NCBI GenBank assembly: GCA_902791025.1
Contig: CADATZ010000014.1
Coordinates: 1-64,000, forward strand
Length of the DNA: 64,000 nucleotides
Origin: an uncultured Chloroflexota bacterium
GTDB taxonomy: Bacteria; Chloroflexota; Anaerolineae; Anaerolineales; Anaerolineaceae
Reading direction: 5' to 3'
The notes below the pieces were generated by a model. The model did not search any database. It saw only the letters and a list, made by a program, of their open reading frames with translations, and was not told where the DNA came from. A program made the position numbers and the translations under genes. The first letter of the stretch is position 1, and each line of letters opens with the position of its first letter. Below, one piece after another: positions 43,663-51,003 of this stretch.

Positions 43663-43690
43663 TCAGCAGCCAGTTGAAAGCTGACTGCTG
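43663..43690 (-). terminator. hairpin between the alcohol dehydrogenase gene and larC
   Basis: CAGCAGCCAG pairs with a CTGACTGCTG arm, with one mismatch, around TTGAAAG. There is no T-run after it on the minus strand, so it may be a weak terminator or an mRNA 3' structure. Confidence 0.4.
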
Positions 43691-43709
43691 ACAAATGACA
43701 CCTGCAAGT

Positions 43710-44885
43710 TTACAGCATCAACTTATAAATAGCTGTGCAGTCTTCTTCATTGAGGGTTACAAAACCGTTGAGTGTTCCGGTCCGGCCATTGCCGTTGCAG
43801 AGTACATCCACCAATTGCGGAATATCTTCTTCCTTCGCACCAATTTCAGCGAAATTCTTTGGCATACCGAGCGAAATCAGGAAGGAACGCAGTGCTTCAA
43901 TTCCGGCTTTTGCTGTTACTTCCGGATGGTAGAAGTCCATCTTGCATCCCCAAACCCGTACAGCTACCTGAGCAAAACGGGTGACATCATGGTTCATCAC
44001 ATAGGAGAAAACAGCCGGCATCACAACTGCAAGTCCTGCACCGTGCGCACAGTCATAAAGGGCGGAAAGCTCATGCTCAATGTCGTGACTGTTCCAGTCC
44101 TGGGTACGGCCTACACCGACAGCATTGTTATGAGCCATCATACCGGCCCACATGATGTTGGCACGAGCATCATAGTTGTTCGGATTTTCAATCACACGGG
44201 GACCTTCATGAATAAGTGTCATCATCAAGGCCTCAATCAAGCGGTCAGTCACTTCCACTTCCGTGGTGTTAGTCAGATAACGTTCATAAAGATGGGCCAT
44301 GATATCCGTGATCCCGGCAGCCGTCTGATAGGGCGGGAGCGTCTGGGTAAGTGCAGGGTTCAGGATGCTGAACTTCGGGCGAATCGCGTCACCGGTAGCA
44401 CCGCGCTTATACATACCTTCTTCTTTGGTGATCACGCTGTCCGGACTGCCTTCAGATCCCGCGGCAGCGATGGTCAGAACAGTACCAATCGGGAGAGCGT
44501 TTTCTATGTACTTCCCGCAATAGAAATCCCAGAAGTCGCCATCATAAACTGTACCGGCCGCAATAGCCTTCGAGGAGTCGATGGTGCTTCCGCCGCCAAC
44601 AGCAAGAATGAAGTCAATTCCTTCCTTCCGGCACAAGTCAATTCCTTCATAAACCAAACCGCTGCGGGGATTTGGTTTCACGCCTCCCAGTTCCAGGTAA
44701 GGGATGTTTTCCGCATCCAGTGAAGCTTTTACCCGGTCGATCAATCCGGAGCGTACAACACTGCCGCCGCCATAATGGATCAGGACCTTTGTCCCGCCAA
44801 ATCTTTTTACCATTTTACCGGTTTCATTTTCGGTATCCTTACCAAAAACGAAATAAGTCGGTGAATAAAATGTGAAGTTGTTCAT
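43710..44885 (-). CDS. iron-containing alcohol dehydrogenase (butanol dehydrogenase/YqhD-like)
   Basis: NAD(P)H-dependent reduction of aldehydes to alcohols, in the cytoplasm. 391 residues. Dinucleotide-binding VLIHYGGGSVVRSGL is near 35-49. The family signature LAVGGGSTIDSSKAIAAG follows. The metal-binding residues are in GITDIMAHLYERY (Asp, His) and AHGAGLAVVMPA (His), with HDIEHELSALYDCAHG between. The closest described group is YqhD/BdhA, which scavenges reactive aldehydes. AAGGAA precedes the ATG. It is divergent from the glutathione peroxidase gene, and related inverted repeats lie before both. Confidence 0.92.
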   Translation of the reverse strand: MNNFTFYSPTYFVFGKDTENETGKMVKRFGGTKVLIHYGGGSVVRSGLIDRVKASLDAENIPYLELGGVKPNPRSGLVYEGIDLCRKEGIDFILAVGGGSTIDSSKAIAAGTVYDGDFWDFYCGKYIENALPIGTVLTIAAAGSEGSPDSVITKEEGMYKRGATGDAIRPKFSILNPALTQTLPPYQTAAGITDIMAHLYERYLTNTTEVEVTDRLIEALMMTLIHEGPRVIENPNNYDARANIMWAGMMAHNNAVGVGRTQDWNSHDIEHELSALYDCAHGAGLAVVMPAVFSYVMNHDVTRFAQVAVRVWGCKMDFYHPEVTAKAGIEALRSFLISLGMPKNFAEIGAKEEDIPQLVDVLCNGNGRTGTLNGFVTLNEEDCTAIYKLML

Positions 44886-44936
44886 AAATTCCTTTCTTTA
44901 TCCCGCAGAATGTCTTGCAGTATCTTCACATACTGC

Positions 44937-44953
44937 TTTACCAATATGGGTTC
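44937..44953. promoter_or_regulatory. TTTACC-type site before the alcohol dehydrogenase gene
   Basis: TTTACCAATATGGGTTC shares 13 of its first 13 bases with the palindrome at 45114-45130, but its second half is degenerate. It lies about 50 bases before the alcohol dehydrogenase start. Otherwise the 277-base divergent region (44886-45162) is AT-rich, with no RNA gene. Confidence 0.4.
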
Positions 44954-45113
44954 TATTGGGAAAGATAAAAATAATTTCCGATGGAAATATTTTACAATGA
45001 ATTTGAAATATTTAATGATTCATTTGAAAAACAGTACAAACAGCCTGTATATGACTTGTATTTTGTTATTATGTAAATACTTATCACTACAGGTGACGAT
45101 GAGCACAACAGTC

Positions 45114-45130
45114 TTTACCAATATGGTAAA
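45114..45130. promoter_or_regulatory. palindromic operator candidate before gpx
   Basis: TTTACC-N5-GGTAAA is a perfect inverted repeat 32 bases before the gpx start codon. With the related site at 44937-44953 it suggests one regulator for both divergent genes. Confidence 0.5.
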
Positions 45131-45162
45131 CTTTAAATACAAATCAATCAATGGAGGTACCT

Positions 45163-45702
45163 ATGATTTACGATTACACAATCACAACCGGAAAAGGTGA
45201 ACAATTGAACCTGAATGACTATCGGGGGAAAGTCATTATGGTTGTCAATACAGCCACCGGATGTGGGTTCACACCGCAGTATGCGCCGATTGAACAACTC
45301 TATAAAGACTACCATGATCAGGGTCTGGAAATTCTGGATATTCCCTGCAATCAGTTCGGCGGTCAGGCTCCCGGAACCGATGAGGAAATCCATGAATTCT
45401 GCACCATGCACTTCAACACAACCTTCCCCCAGATGAAGAAGGCTTGTGTCAACGGTCCGGATGAGCTGCCGCTTTATACCTATCTCAAGTCAGAGAAGGG
45501 ATTCGAGGGTTTCGGAGAGCATCAATATAAGGCACTTCTCGAGGAAATGTTTGCCAAGGCAGACCCCGATTGGGCAAGCAAACCGGATATCAAATGGAAC
45601 TTCACCAAGTTCATTATCGACCGCGAAGGAAACGTCGTCGCCCGTTTTGAACCGACAGCAGACATGGCCGAAGTCGAGAGCTGTATCAAAACTCTGCTCT
45701 AA
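45163..45702 (+). CDS. gpx: glutathione peroxidase family thiol peroxidase
   Basis: Reduces peroxides, 179 residues, cytoplasmic. The ATG at 45163 follows GGAGG (45153-45157); the ATG at 45151 overlaps that site. The peroxidatic residue is Cys34 in NTATGCGFTPQY (a cysteine codon TGT/TGC, not selenocysteine). Other family residues are Gln in DIPCNQFGGQAPG and Trp-Asn in KWNFTKFIID. Bacterial members of this group usually use thioredoxin as the reductant. Divergent from the aldehyde-reducing dehydrogenase gene, with shared operator-like sites. Confidence 0.95.
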   Translation: MIYDYTITTGKGEQLNLNDYRGKVIMVVNTATGCGFTPQYAPIEQLYKDYHDQGLEILDIPCNQFGGQAPGTDEEIHEFCTMHFNTTFPQMKKACVNGPDELPLYTYLKSEKGFEGFGEHQYKALLEEMFAKADPDWASKPDIKWNFTKFIIDREGNVVARFEPTADMAEVESCIKTLL

Positions 45703-45725
45703 TAATATTTAGCTTTCTTTTCAAG

Positions 45726-45763
45726 CCAGCAGCGCCTGAGGCATTTGAATCAGGTGCTGCTGG
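45726..45763 (+). terminator. gpx 3' hairpin
   Basis: CCAGCAGCGCCTGA pairs with TCAGGTGCTGCTGG, a 14-bp stem with one G-T pair. The T-tract is weak (GTATTTAT). Terminator function is likely but not certain. Confidence 0.7.
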
Positions 45764-45838
45764 GTATTTATGGTAAGATTGTAGCATATATGCCGGTTCA
45801 TAATTCCGGTGAATAACAAGTAATTGAAGGAAAAGAAC

Positions 45839-47542
45839 ATGAGTGATTGGAAATTTTCAGAATTAGAATATACACGTCCGGATTTTGAAGCAGCGAAAGC
45901 ACAGCTTACCGAATGGAAAAAACAGGTTGATTCCGCAGCCTCAGCACAGGATATATTTGAGGTAATGTCCGAATTGGACAAAGAAAGCAAACACCTTTCC
46001 ACGCAGTATACGCTTGTGTACGTCCGTCATACGCTCAATACGACTGATGAATATTACGAAAAAGAGCAGGAATTTTTCAATGAACAATTGCCGGAGCTTT
46101 CGCCCTACCAGGTAGCCCTGTCTTCTGCTATTGCGGACAGTCCGTACCGCCCGGAAATTGAGGCGAAATACGGAAAACAATATTTCAATCAAATCGACCT
46201 GCAGCGCAAAAGCTTCTGTGAGAAAAATATCCCGCTGATGCAGCGCGAAAGCAAACTCACGATGGAATATCAGAAGATCATGGCAACTTGCCAGATCGAA
46301 TTTGATGGCAAAACCTTGAATCTTTATGGTATTCAAAAATATTTCGAACATGAGGACCGCAAGGTCCGTGAAGCAGCTTTCCGGGCTTATTCCAACTTTT
46401 ATCATGAGCATGAACCGCGTCTGGAAGAAATATGGGATGAATTGATTGCGATTCGCAACGAAATGGGGCGCAATTTGGGCTTTGAAAACTTTATCCCGCT
46501 TGGTTACATGCAGCAGGGACGCACCGATTATGGCGTAAAAGAAGTCGAATCCTTTCGAGAACAGGTCCGCCGTGTTTTGGTTCCACTATGCGAAAAACTT
46601 TATGATGCACAGGCAAAACGTCTGGGAATCCCCTGTGTCATGGTTTACGATGAAAAACGCATTTTCCCGGATGGGAATGCCCAACCCATAGGGGATGATG
46701 AGGTTCTGGTTCCTCAGGCGCAGAAAATGTACCATGAGCTTAGCCCGGAAACAGGGGAGTTCATCGACTTCATGATCGAGCATGGACTGATGGATCTGAA
46801 GAACAAACCGGGTAAAGCATCCACCGGGTACATGACTGACCTTCCGGATCTGCTGGCCCCGTTTGTCTTTTCCTGCTTCAATGGCACTATCGGCGATGTG
46901 CAGGTGCTGACGCACGAGCTCGGACATGCCTTTGCCGGTTATATGGCAATGCGCAATCAGCCGATATCCGATTATTATTCGGAATCCACAGATATCGCAG
47001 AGATCCATTCAATGTCCATGGAGCAGTTTTGCTACCCCTGGGCGGAATATTTCTTCGGTGATCAGGCTGATAAATTCCGCTTCGCCCATCTGCAGGAGGC
47101 CATCACCTTTGTTCCCTTCGGCGTTGCAGTTGACGAATTCCAGCATATTTGCTACGCACATCCGGAACTTACACCGAAAGAACGGACCCGAGAATGGCAC
47201 AAACTGGAACGGAAATACATGCCCTGGCGGGCGTATAAAAACGATGAATTTATGTCCCGCGGCGGCTGGTGGTATCACAAGCTGCATATCTTCCTCTATC
47301 CTTTCTATTACATCAACTACACGCTGACCACCATGGGCGCCATGGAGTTTAAGAAAAAGGACGCAGAAAATCACGAAGCAGCCTGGGCGGATTATCTTAA
47401 GCTCTGTAAGGTCGGCGGCAGTATGAGTTACCTCGAAACCCTGAGCCATGCCAATCTGGCGGTACCATTTGAGGATGGCGCTGTCGCTAAGGCTACCTCT
47501 TATGCGGCGATGATCCTGCTTAAGCAGATCGAGGAGATATAG
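45839..47542 (+). CDS. pepF: M3 family oligoendopeptidase (PepF-like)
   Basis: Cytoplasmic zinc peptidase that cleaves short peptides, 567 residues. The ATG at 45839 is preceded by AAGGA (a TTG lies 15 bases upstream). The zinc motif is THELGHAFAGYM (His359, Glu360, His363), with the third ligand in STDIAEIHSMSMEQF. C-terminal family signatures include YYINYTLTTMGAMEF. It can process peptides imported by the Dpp system. It is followed 57 bases later by the secreted phosphatase gene. Confidence 0.93.
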   Translation: MSDWKFSELEYTRPDFEAAKAQLTEWKKQVDSAASAQDIFEVMSELDKESKHLSTQYTLVYVRHTLNTTDEYYEKEQEFFNEQLPELSPYQVALSSAIADSPYRPEIEAKYGKQYFNQIDLQRKSFCEKNIPLMQRESKLTMEYQKIMATCQIEFDGKTLNLYGIQKYFEHEDRKVREAAFRAYSNFYHEHEPRLEEIWDELIAIRNEMGRNLGFENFIPLGYMQQGRTDYGVKEVESFREQVRRVLVPLCEKLYDAQAKRLGIPCVMVYDEKRIFPDGNAQPIGDDEVLVPQAQKMYHELSPETGEFIDFMIEHGLMDLKNKPGKASTGYMTDLPDLLAPFVFSCFNGTIGDVQVLTHELGHAFAGYMAMRNQPISDYYSESTDIAEIHSMSMEQFCYPWAEYFFGDQADKFRFAHLQEAITFVPFGVAVDEFQHICYAHPELTPKERTREWHKLERKYMPWRAYKNDEFMSRGGWWYHKLHIFLYPFYYINYTLTTMGAMEFKKKDAENHEAAWADYLKLCKVGGSMSYLETLSHANLAVPFEDGAVAKATSYAAMILLKQIEEI

Positions 47543-47598
47543 TAAACGTATTTATCTACGGTATAATCTATATACAATATTTTATAGGAGTAAAGATT

Positions 47599-49782
47599 AT
47601 GAAGAAATTTGTTGTTTTGTTGCTTGTCTCGATCCTGGCCTTGGCGTTTTGCCTGCCGGTGATGAGTCAGTCTGTCGAAACCGAAGCCCCTTCGGTTGAC
47701 GAAATCGACAAGTATGGTGATATCCGGCTTGCAATCACGTCCAAAGAATTGGCTGATCTCGGTTTTGAATACGCGGACTATGTGACCGTCAGCTTTCTCG
47801 ACCAAAGCGTCACTGTTCCGGTCATTCCGGCCTACCGCTATGTCGGCGCCAAAGCTCCCGGATTAGTGATGTACAATGATGACACATCCAAACCGGTTGA
47901 ACTGGAAGTATTCAATGGATCCTTCGCCACCACCTACGGTCTGGCAGAACGCTTCACCCGGGAAGATGGCAGCCGCTATCATGAAGCCATGGAAGGTATC
48001 GAATTTCCGGTTGCTGTAAAGATTGAAATGGCAGAAAAGGGCGGATACAAAGACACTTATGCCATTTTTGATCTGGAACGCAGCAATAATTTTGATGACT
48101 ATGAAGGTTTGTCTATTGCCCAATTTGCCAACTACCGCATGATCACTACAGATGGCGTTGGTGCGGGAAAGCTGTTCCGCTCATCTTCTCCCGTCAATCC
48201 TAACATCGGCCGTAATGTTCTTGCTGACATCTGTGCCAGAATCGATGGGGTGAAAAGCTTCATCAACCTTTCCGACTCCGCTGAATCCGCGGCAAAATTT
48301 GAAGGTTTTGAAGACAGCTATTACAGTGACCAAAACGTGCTCTACCTCAACCTCGGTGTTGATTTCAGCAGCGACCTGAACAAGGCCGGCGTAGTTGAAA
48401 TGATGAACTTCCTGGCAGATGCTCCGACACCGGTACTCGTCCATTGCAATGAAGGACAGGATCGCGCCGGTTACGTCAGCGCACTCCTGGAATGCCTGAT
48501 GGGCGCTTCTCTTGATGAAATCGTTCAGGATTATATGGTCACCTTCTACAACTACTATGGTGTTGTTGCCGGTACGGACCAGTATGCACAGCTTTCCAAC
48601 AATATCAAAAAAAATCTCACCATTTATATGGGTGTAGAAGATATTGAAAACGCGGATTTACAGGCTGAAGCTGAAGAATACCTGAAGGGTCTTGGCGTAA
48701 GTGAAGAAACTATCACTGCGGTCAAATCCAATCTCGGCGGAGAATCTATCCAGGTAACCGGTCACGTCACCGAAATCGAAAAATACGGTCACGCGCTGCT
48801 TGACATTTCCATCGAGGACTTCAAAGCCGCCGGATTTGAACTTGGCGACGCAGTCACTGTTACAGCCGGGAGTTTCAACGACGACATTCCATTCTTTGAT
48901 GGATATTACGTCGATCGCGGTGATAAGATGGTTCGCGCCTATCCGGGACATGAGTTCATTGCTGTCTGCATCAACTATGGTAAATTTGCGGAAACCTATG
49001 GCCTGGAAATCGGCAGCCCCGTTCGCATTACCCTTCGTGAAAAAGGCAGATATCTGCTCACGCAGGAAGTGAATTCCCTGGTTTACACCAATGACAGAGC
49101 TGATTATGAGAGTGACGAAGTGTTCGCTAATTTCCGCGAAGTCACAACCACCGGCATCGGAGCCGGGAAGCTTTATCGTTCCGCTTCTCCTGTTGACAAT
49201 ACATTCAACCGTGCCGCGACAGCTAACGCTCTTGCGGAAGCCGCAGGCATCAAAACCGTTATGAACCTCGCCAATAACGAAGAGGAATTGGCTGCATACG
49301 CTGCTGAAGAAGGATTCGCTTCTGATTACTATATGTCCCTCTATAACGACGGTAATGTGATCCTGCTCGCCAGCCCGATCAACTTTACTTCAGACGAATT
49401 TGCCGAAGGTATTGTGAAAGGACTCACATTCCTCGCACAGCATGACACCCCGTATCTCGTGCACTGTACAGAAGGGAAAGACCGCGCCGGATTTACGTCC
49501 ATGATTCTGGAAGCTCTTGCCGGGGCATCTGATGATGAAATCGTAGAAGACTATATGCAGTCCTATGTAAATTACTATCACATCGACCCGGAAAAAGATG
49601 CTGAGAAATACGACATGATTGCAATAAAGAACATCTTCGAGATGCTCCAGTCCGTGACCGGACTCACCATCGAAGAATTAGTCAGCGGAGAAATTGACCT
49701 TTCCGCAGCCGCTGAAACTTACCTGACTTCTCACGGAATGTCCGCAGAAGATATCGCAGCTTTGAGAGAAAAACTCAAATAA
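47599..49782 (+). CDS. secreted tandem protein-tyrosine-phosphatase with DUF62-C-like domains
   Basis: 727 residues with a signal peptide (about 1-23). The protein has two homologous modules. Each begins with a beta-rich domain (about 30-150 and 377-490; for example GHVTEIEKYGHALLDIS, FIAVCINYGKFAETYGLEIG) that resembles the C-terminal barrel of SAM hydrolase/adenosyl-fluoride synthase proteins (DUF62). A tyrosine-phosphatase domain follows, with GKLFRSSSPV and the P-loop HCNEGQDRAG (Cys283, Arg289), or GKLYRSASPV and HCTEGKDRAG (Cys623, Arg629). The second P-loop matches the Y_phosphatase3/PtpB consensus. Both catalytic Cys and Arg pairs are intact. AGGAG precedes the ATG, and TATAAT is at 47562-47567. 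The substrate is unknown. Confidence 0.85.
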   Translation: MKKFVVLLLVSILALAFCLPVMSQSVETEAPSVDEIDKYGDIRLAITSKELADLGFEYADYVTVSFLDQSVTVPVIPAYRYVGAKAPGLVMYNDDTSKPVELEVFNGSFATTYGLAERFTREDGSRYHEAMEGIEFPVAVKIEMAEKGGYKDTYAIFDLERSNNFDDYEGLSIAQFANYRMITTDGVGAGKLFRSSSPVNPNIGRNVLADICARIDGVKSFINLSDSAESAAKFEGFEDSYYSDQNVLYLNLGVDFSSDLNKAGVVEMMNFLADAPTPVLVHCNEGQDRAGYVSALLECLMGASLDEIVQDYMVTFYNYYGVVAGTDQYAQLSNNIKKNLTIYMGVEDIENADLQAEAEEYLKGLGVSEETITAVKSNLGGESIQVTGHVTEIEKYGHALLDISIEDFKAAGFELGDAVTVTAGSFNDDIPFFDGYYVDRGDKMVRAYPGHEFIAVCINYGKFAETYGLEIGSPVRITLREKGRYLLTQEVNSLVYTNDRADYESDEVFANFREVTTTGIGAGKLYRSASPVDNTFNRAATANALAEAAGIKTVMNLANNEEELAAYAAEEGFASDYYMSLYNDGNVILLASPINFTSDEFAEGIVKGLTFLAQHDTPYLVHCTEGKDRAGFTSMILEALAGASDDEIVEDYMQSYVNYYHIDPEKDAEKYDMIAIKNIFEMLQSVTGLTIEELVSGEIDLSAAAETYLTSHGMSAEDIAALREKLK

Positions 49783-49799
49783 ATCTAAAACCAACAGCC

Positions 49800-49831
49800 A
49801 AACAGGTCTCTCAAATTGGGAGACCTGTTTT
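49800..49831 (+). terminator. terminator of the phosphatase gene
   Basis: AACAGGTCTC pairs with GAGACCTGTT around a 9-base loop, followed by a T-run. It starts about 20 bases past the stop codon. The following 49840-49986 is very AT-rich, without features. Confidence 0.88.
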
Positions 49832-49986
49832 TATCATATTCTGAATTAACCTCCGAATCATCTAATATTATTTTTTTCGAAATTATTTCAAATCATCCTT
49901 TAAAAAAATTTAAGATTATTCCTTTCTCTATCATCAAAAAATATTTAATTGCATAAATATCTCGTGTGCTGATAAATTGTATTTTT

Positions 49987-50090
49987 GTATCTATTCAGTA
50001 CAAAGCACTTGGGGACTGGCATCTTGTGTCGCGAAGCCGACACAAGGGTGCCTGTCACCATGTGCGGCACTGCGAGTTCTGAATAGATAC
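49987..50090. repeat. palindromic repeat, copy R6 (best preserved)
   Basis: The 104-base element has perfect 12-base ends, GTATCTATTCAG and CTGAATAGATAC. The arms AAAGCACTTGGGGACTGGCA and its partner CCTGTCACCATGTGC fold around GTC-GCGAAGCC-GAC. It lies 115 bases before the sortase-like fragment, whose open frame begins inside it. Confidence 0.88.
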
Positions 50091-50205
50091 GTATTTTTTA
50101 AGGTTTATCATAAACATTTATAATTCTTCATTAAAAACTATATCATCTGTCGTTGAGATCAACCCGTATACTAACACTGTAACCGCAGTAAATCCAGGCA
50201 ATGCT

Positions 50206-50865
50206 ATGATTTTTGCTGAAAGTTTGGATGGCAGCAAATTTGATGAATGCAGCATTACCGTAAATGGTTCTGCAGAAATGAAAGTTGCAGACAGGGAATC
50301 CGATTTCGTTTTTTCAGCACTTTCTGCGGAGGATTTACAAAAAATTAATTCCCTTATTTTCAGAAATTTCTATCAATTTGCTTTGACGAATGAATTCGAC
50401 AGTGAATCTTTCACGTCAGCGAGTGAACGCCGATTCTCATTGATTGCCAATGTGGTTCCGGGAACAGAGATTCAGAAAAGCGTCAAAGCTCAACAAGCAG
50501 GTTTGACAGATGTTAGAGTTCTGGAAAACATCAATGCGATAACCTTTCAAGGTACTTTTTCTCAAATACTTATTTTTGTTACAGACAATGCTGATCTGAG
50601 AGAAATTACAGGTGGTTGTCTGCATTTCATCGATAAACCGATCCAATTAGTAAACGAAGGGGACAGCATTACATTCATCAGAAAAGACGATTCAATGGAT
50701 ATCTATACGGTCTATGCCAACGAAAAAATAGCTGATACAGATTTTGACACCCTGAATCAAATTGCTGAATCTGCCGAAAATGCTGTCATCTTCATCACAT
50801 GTGAAGATGAACGTGTGGAAAGCGGTTATGCCAATCGTCGTATTGTAGCAGCAATGCCGAAATAA
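50206..50865 (+). CDS. sortase-like protein, probably missing its N-terminus
   Basis: 219 residues from the first ATG. The frame is open further upstream to a stop inside repeat R6 (50080), but without a start codon. The C-terminal third looks like a class B/D sortase: LVNEGDSITFIRK, DIYTVYANEKI, then VIFITCEDERVESGYANRRIVAA. In the last stretch Thr-Cys matches the catalytic TLxTC motif and the following Arg-Arg the conserved arginine. A possible catalytic His lies in GGCLHFID. No signal peptide or membrane anchor is present, unlike normal sortases. It may be a remnant with its 5' part lost near the repeat. No LPXTG substrates are seen in the window. Confidence 0.5.
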   Translation: MIFAESLDGSKFDECSITVNGSAEMKVADRESDFVFSALSAEDLQKINSLIFRNFYQFALTNEFDSESFTSASERRFSLIANVVPGTEIQKSVKAQQAGLTDVRVLENINAITFQGTFSQILIFVTDNADLREITGGCLHFIDKPIQLVNEGDSITFIRKDDSMDIYTVYANEKIADTDFDTLNQIAESAENAVIFITCEDERVESGYANRRIVAAMPK

Positions 50866-50892
50866 AGACATTTCGCTTAGCAAAGCAAATGA

Positions 50893-50929
50893 TAAAAACA
50901 AGCCTCTCGAAATGAGAGGCTTGTTTTTC
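50893..50929. terminator. bidirectional terminator
   Basis: ACAAGCCTCTC pairs with GAGAGGCTTGT around GAAAT, with A5 and T5 flanks. It separates the sortase-like gene and the convergent M48 peptidase gene. Confidence 0.88.
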
Positions 50930-51003
50930 ATTAACTTGCATTGGCAGCATTCAGAGTCTGTTTATAAATGTTACGCTTTCTGAATCAAAACCGCAGATTA
51001 TCT

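Noticed and set aside
45262..45268. Possible selenocysteine glutathione peroxidase
   Set aside because: The active-site codon is an ordinary cysteine codon (TGT in the ACCGGATGTGGG context), and no in-frame TGA is present.
50945..50985. ATTCAGA...TCTGAAT inverted repeat as a seventh repeat copy
   Set aside because: The spacing is only about 40 bases and the inner arms and GGCTTCGC loop are missing.
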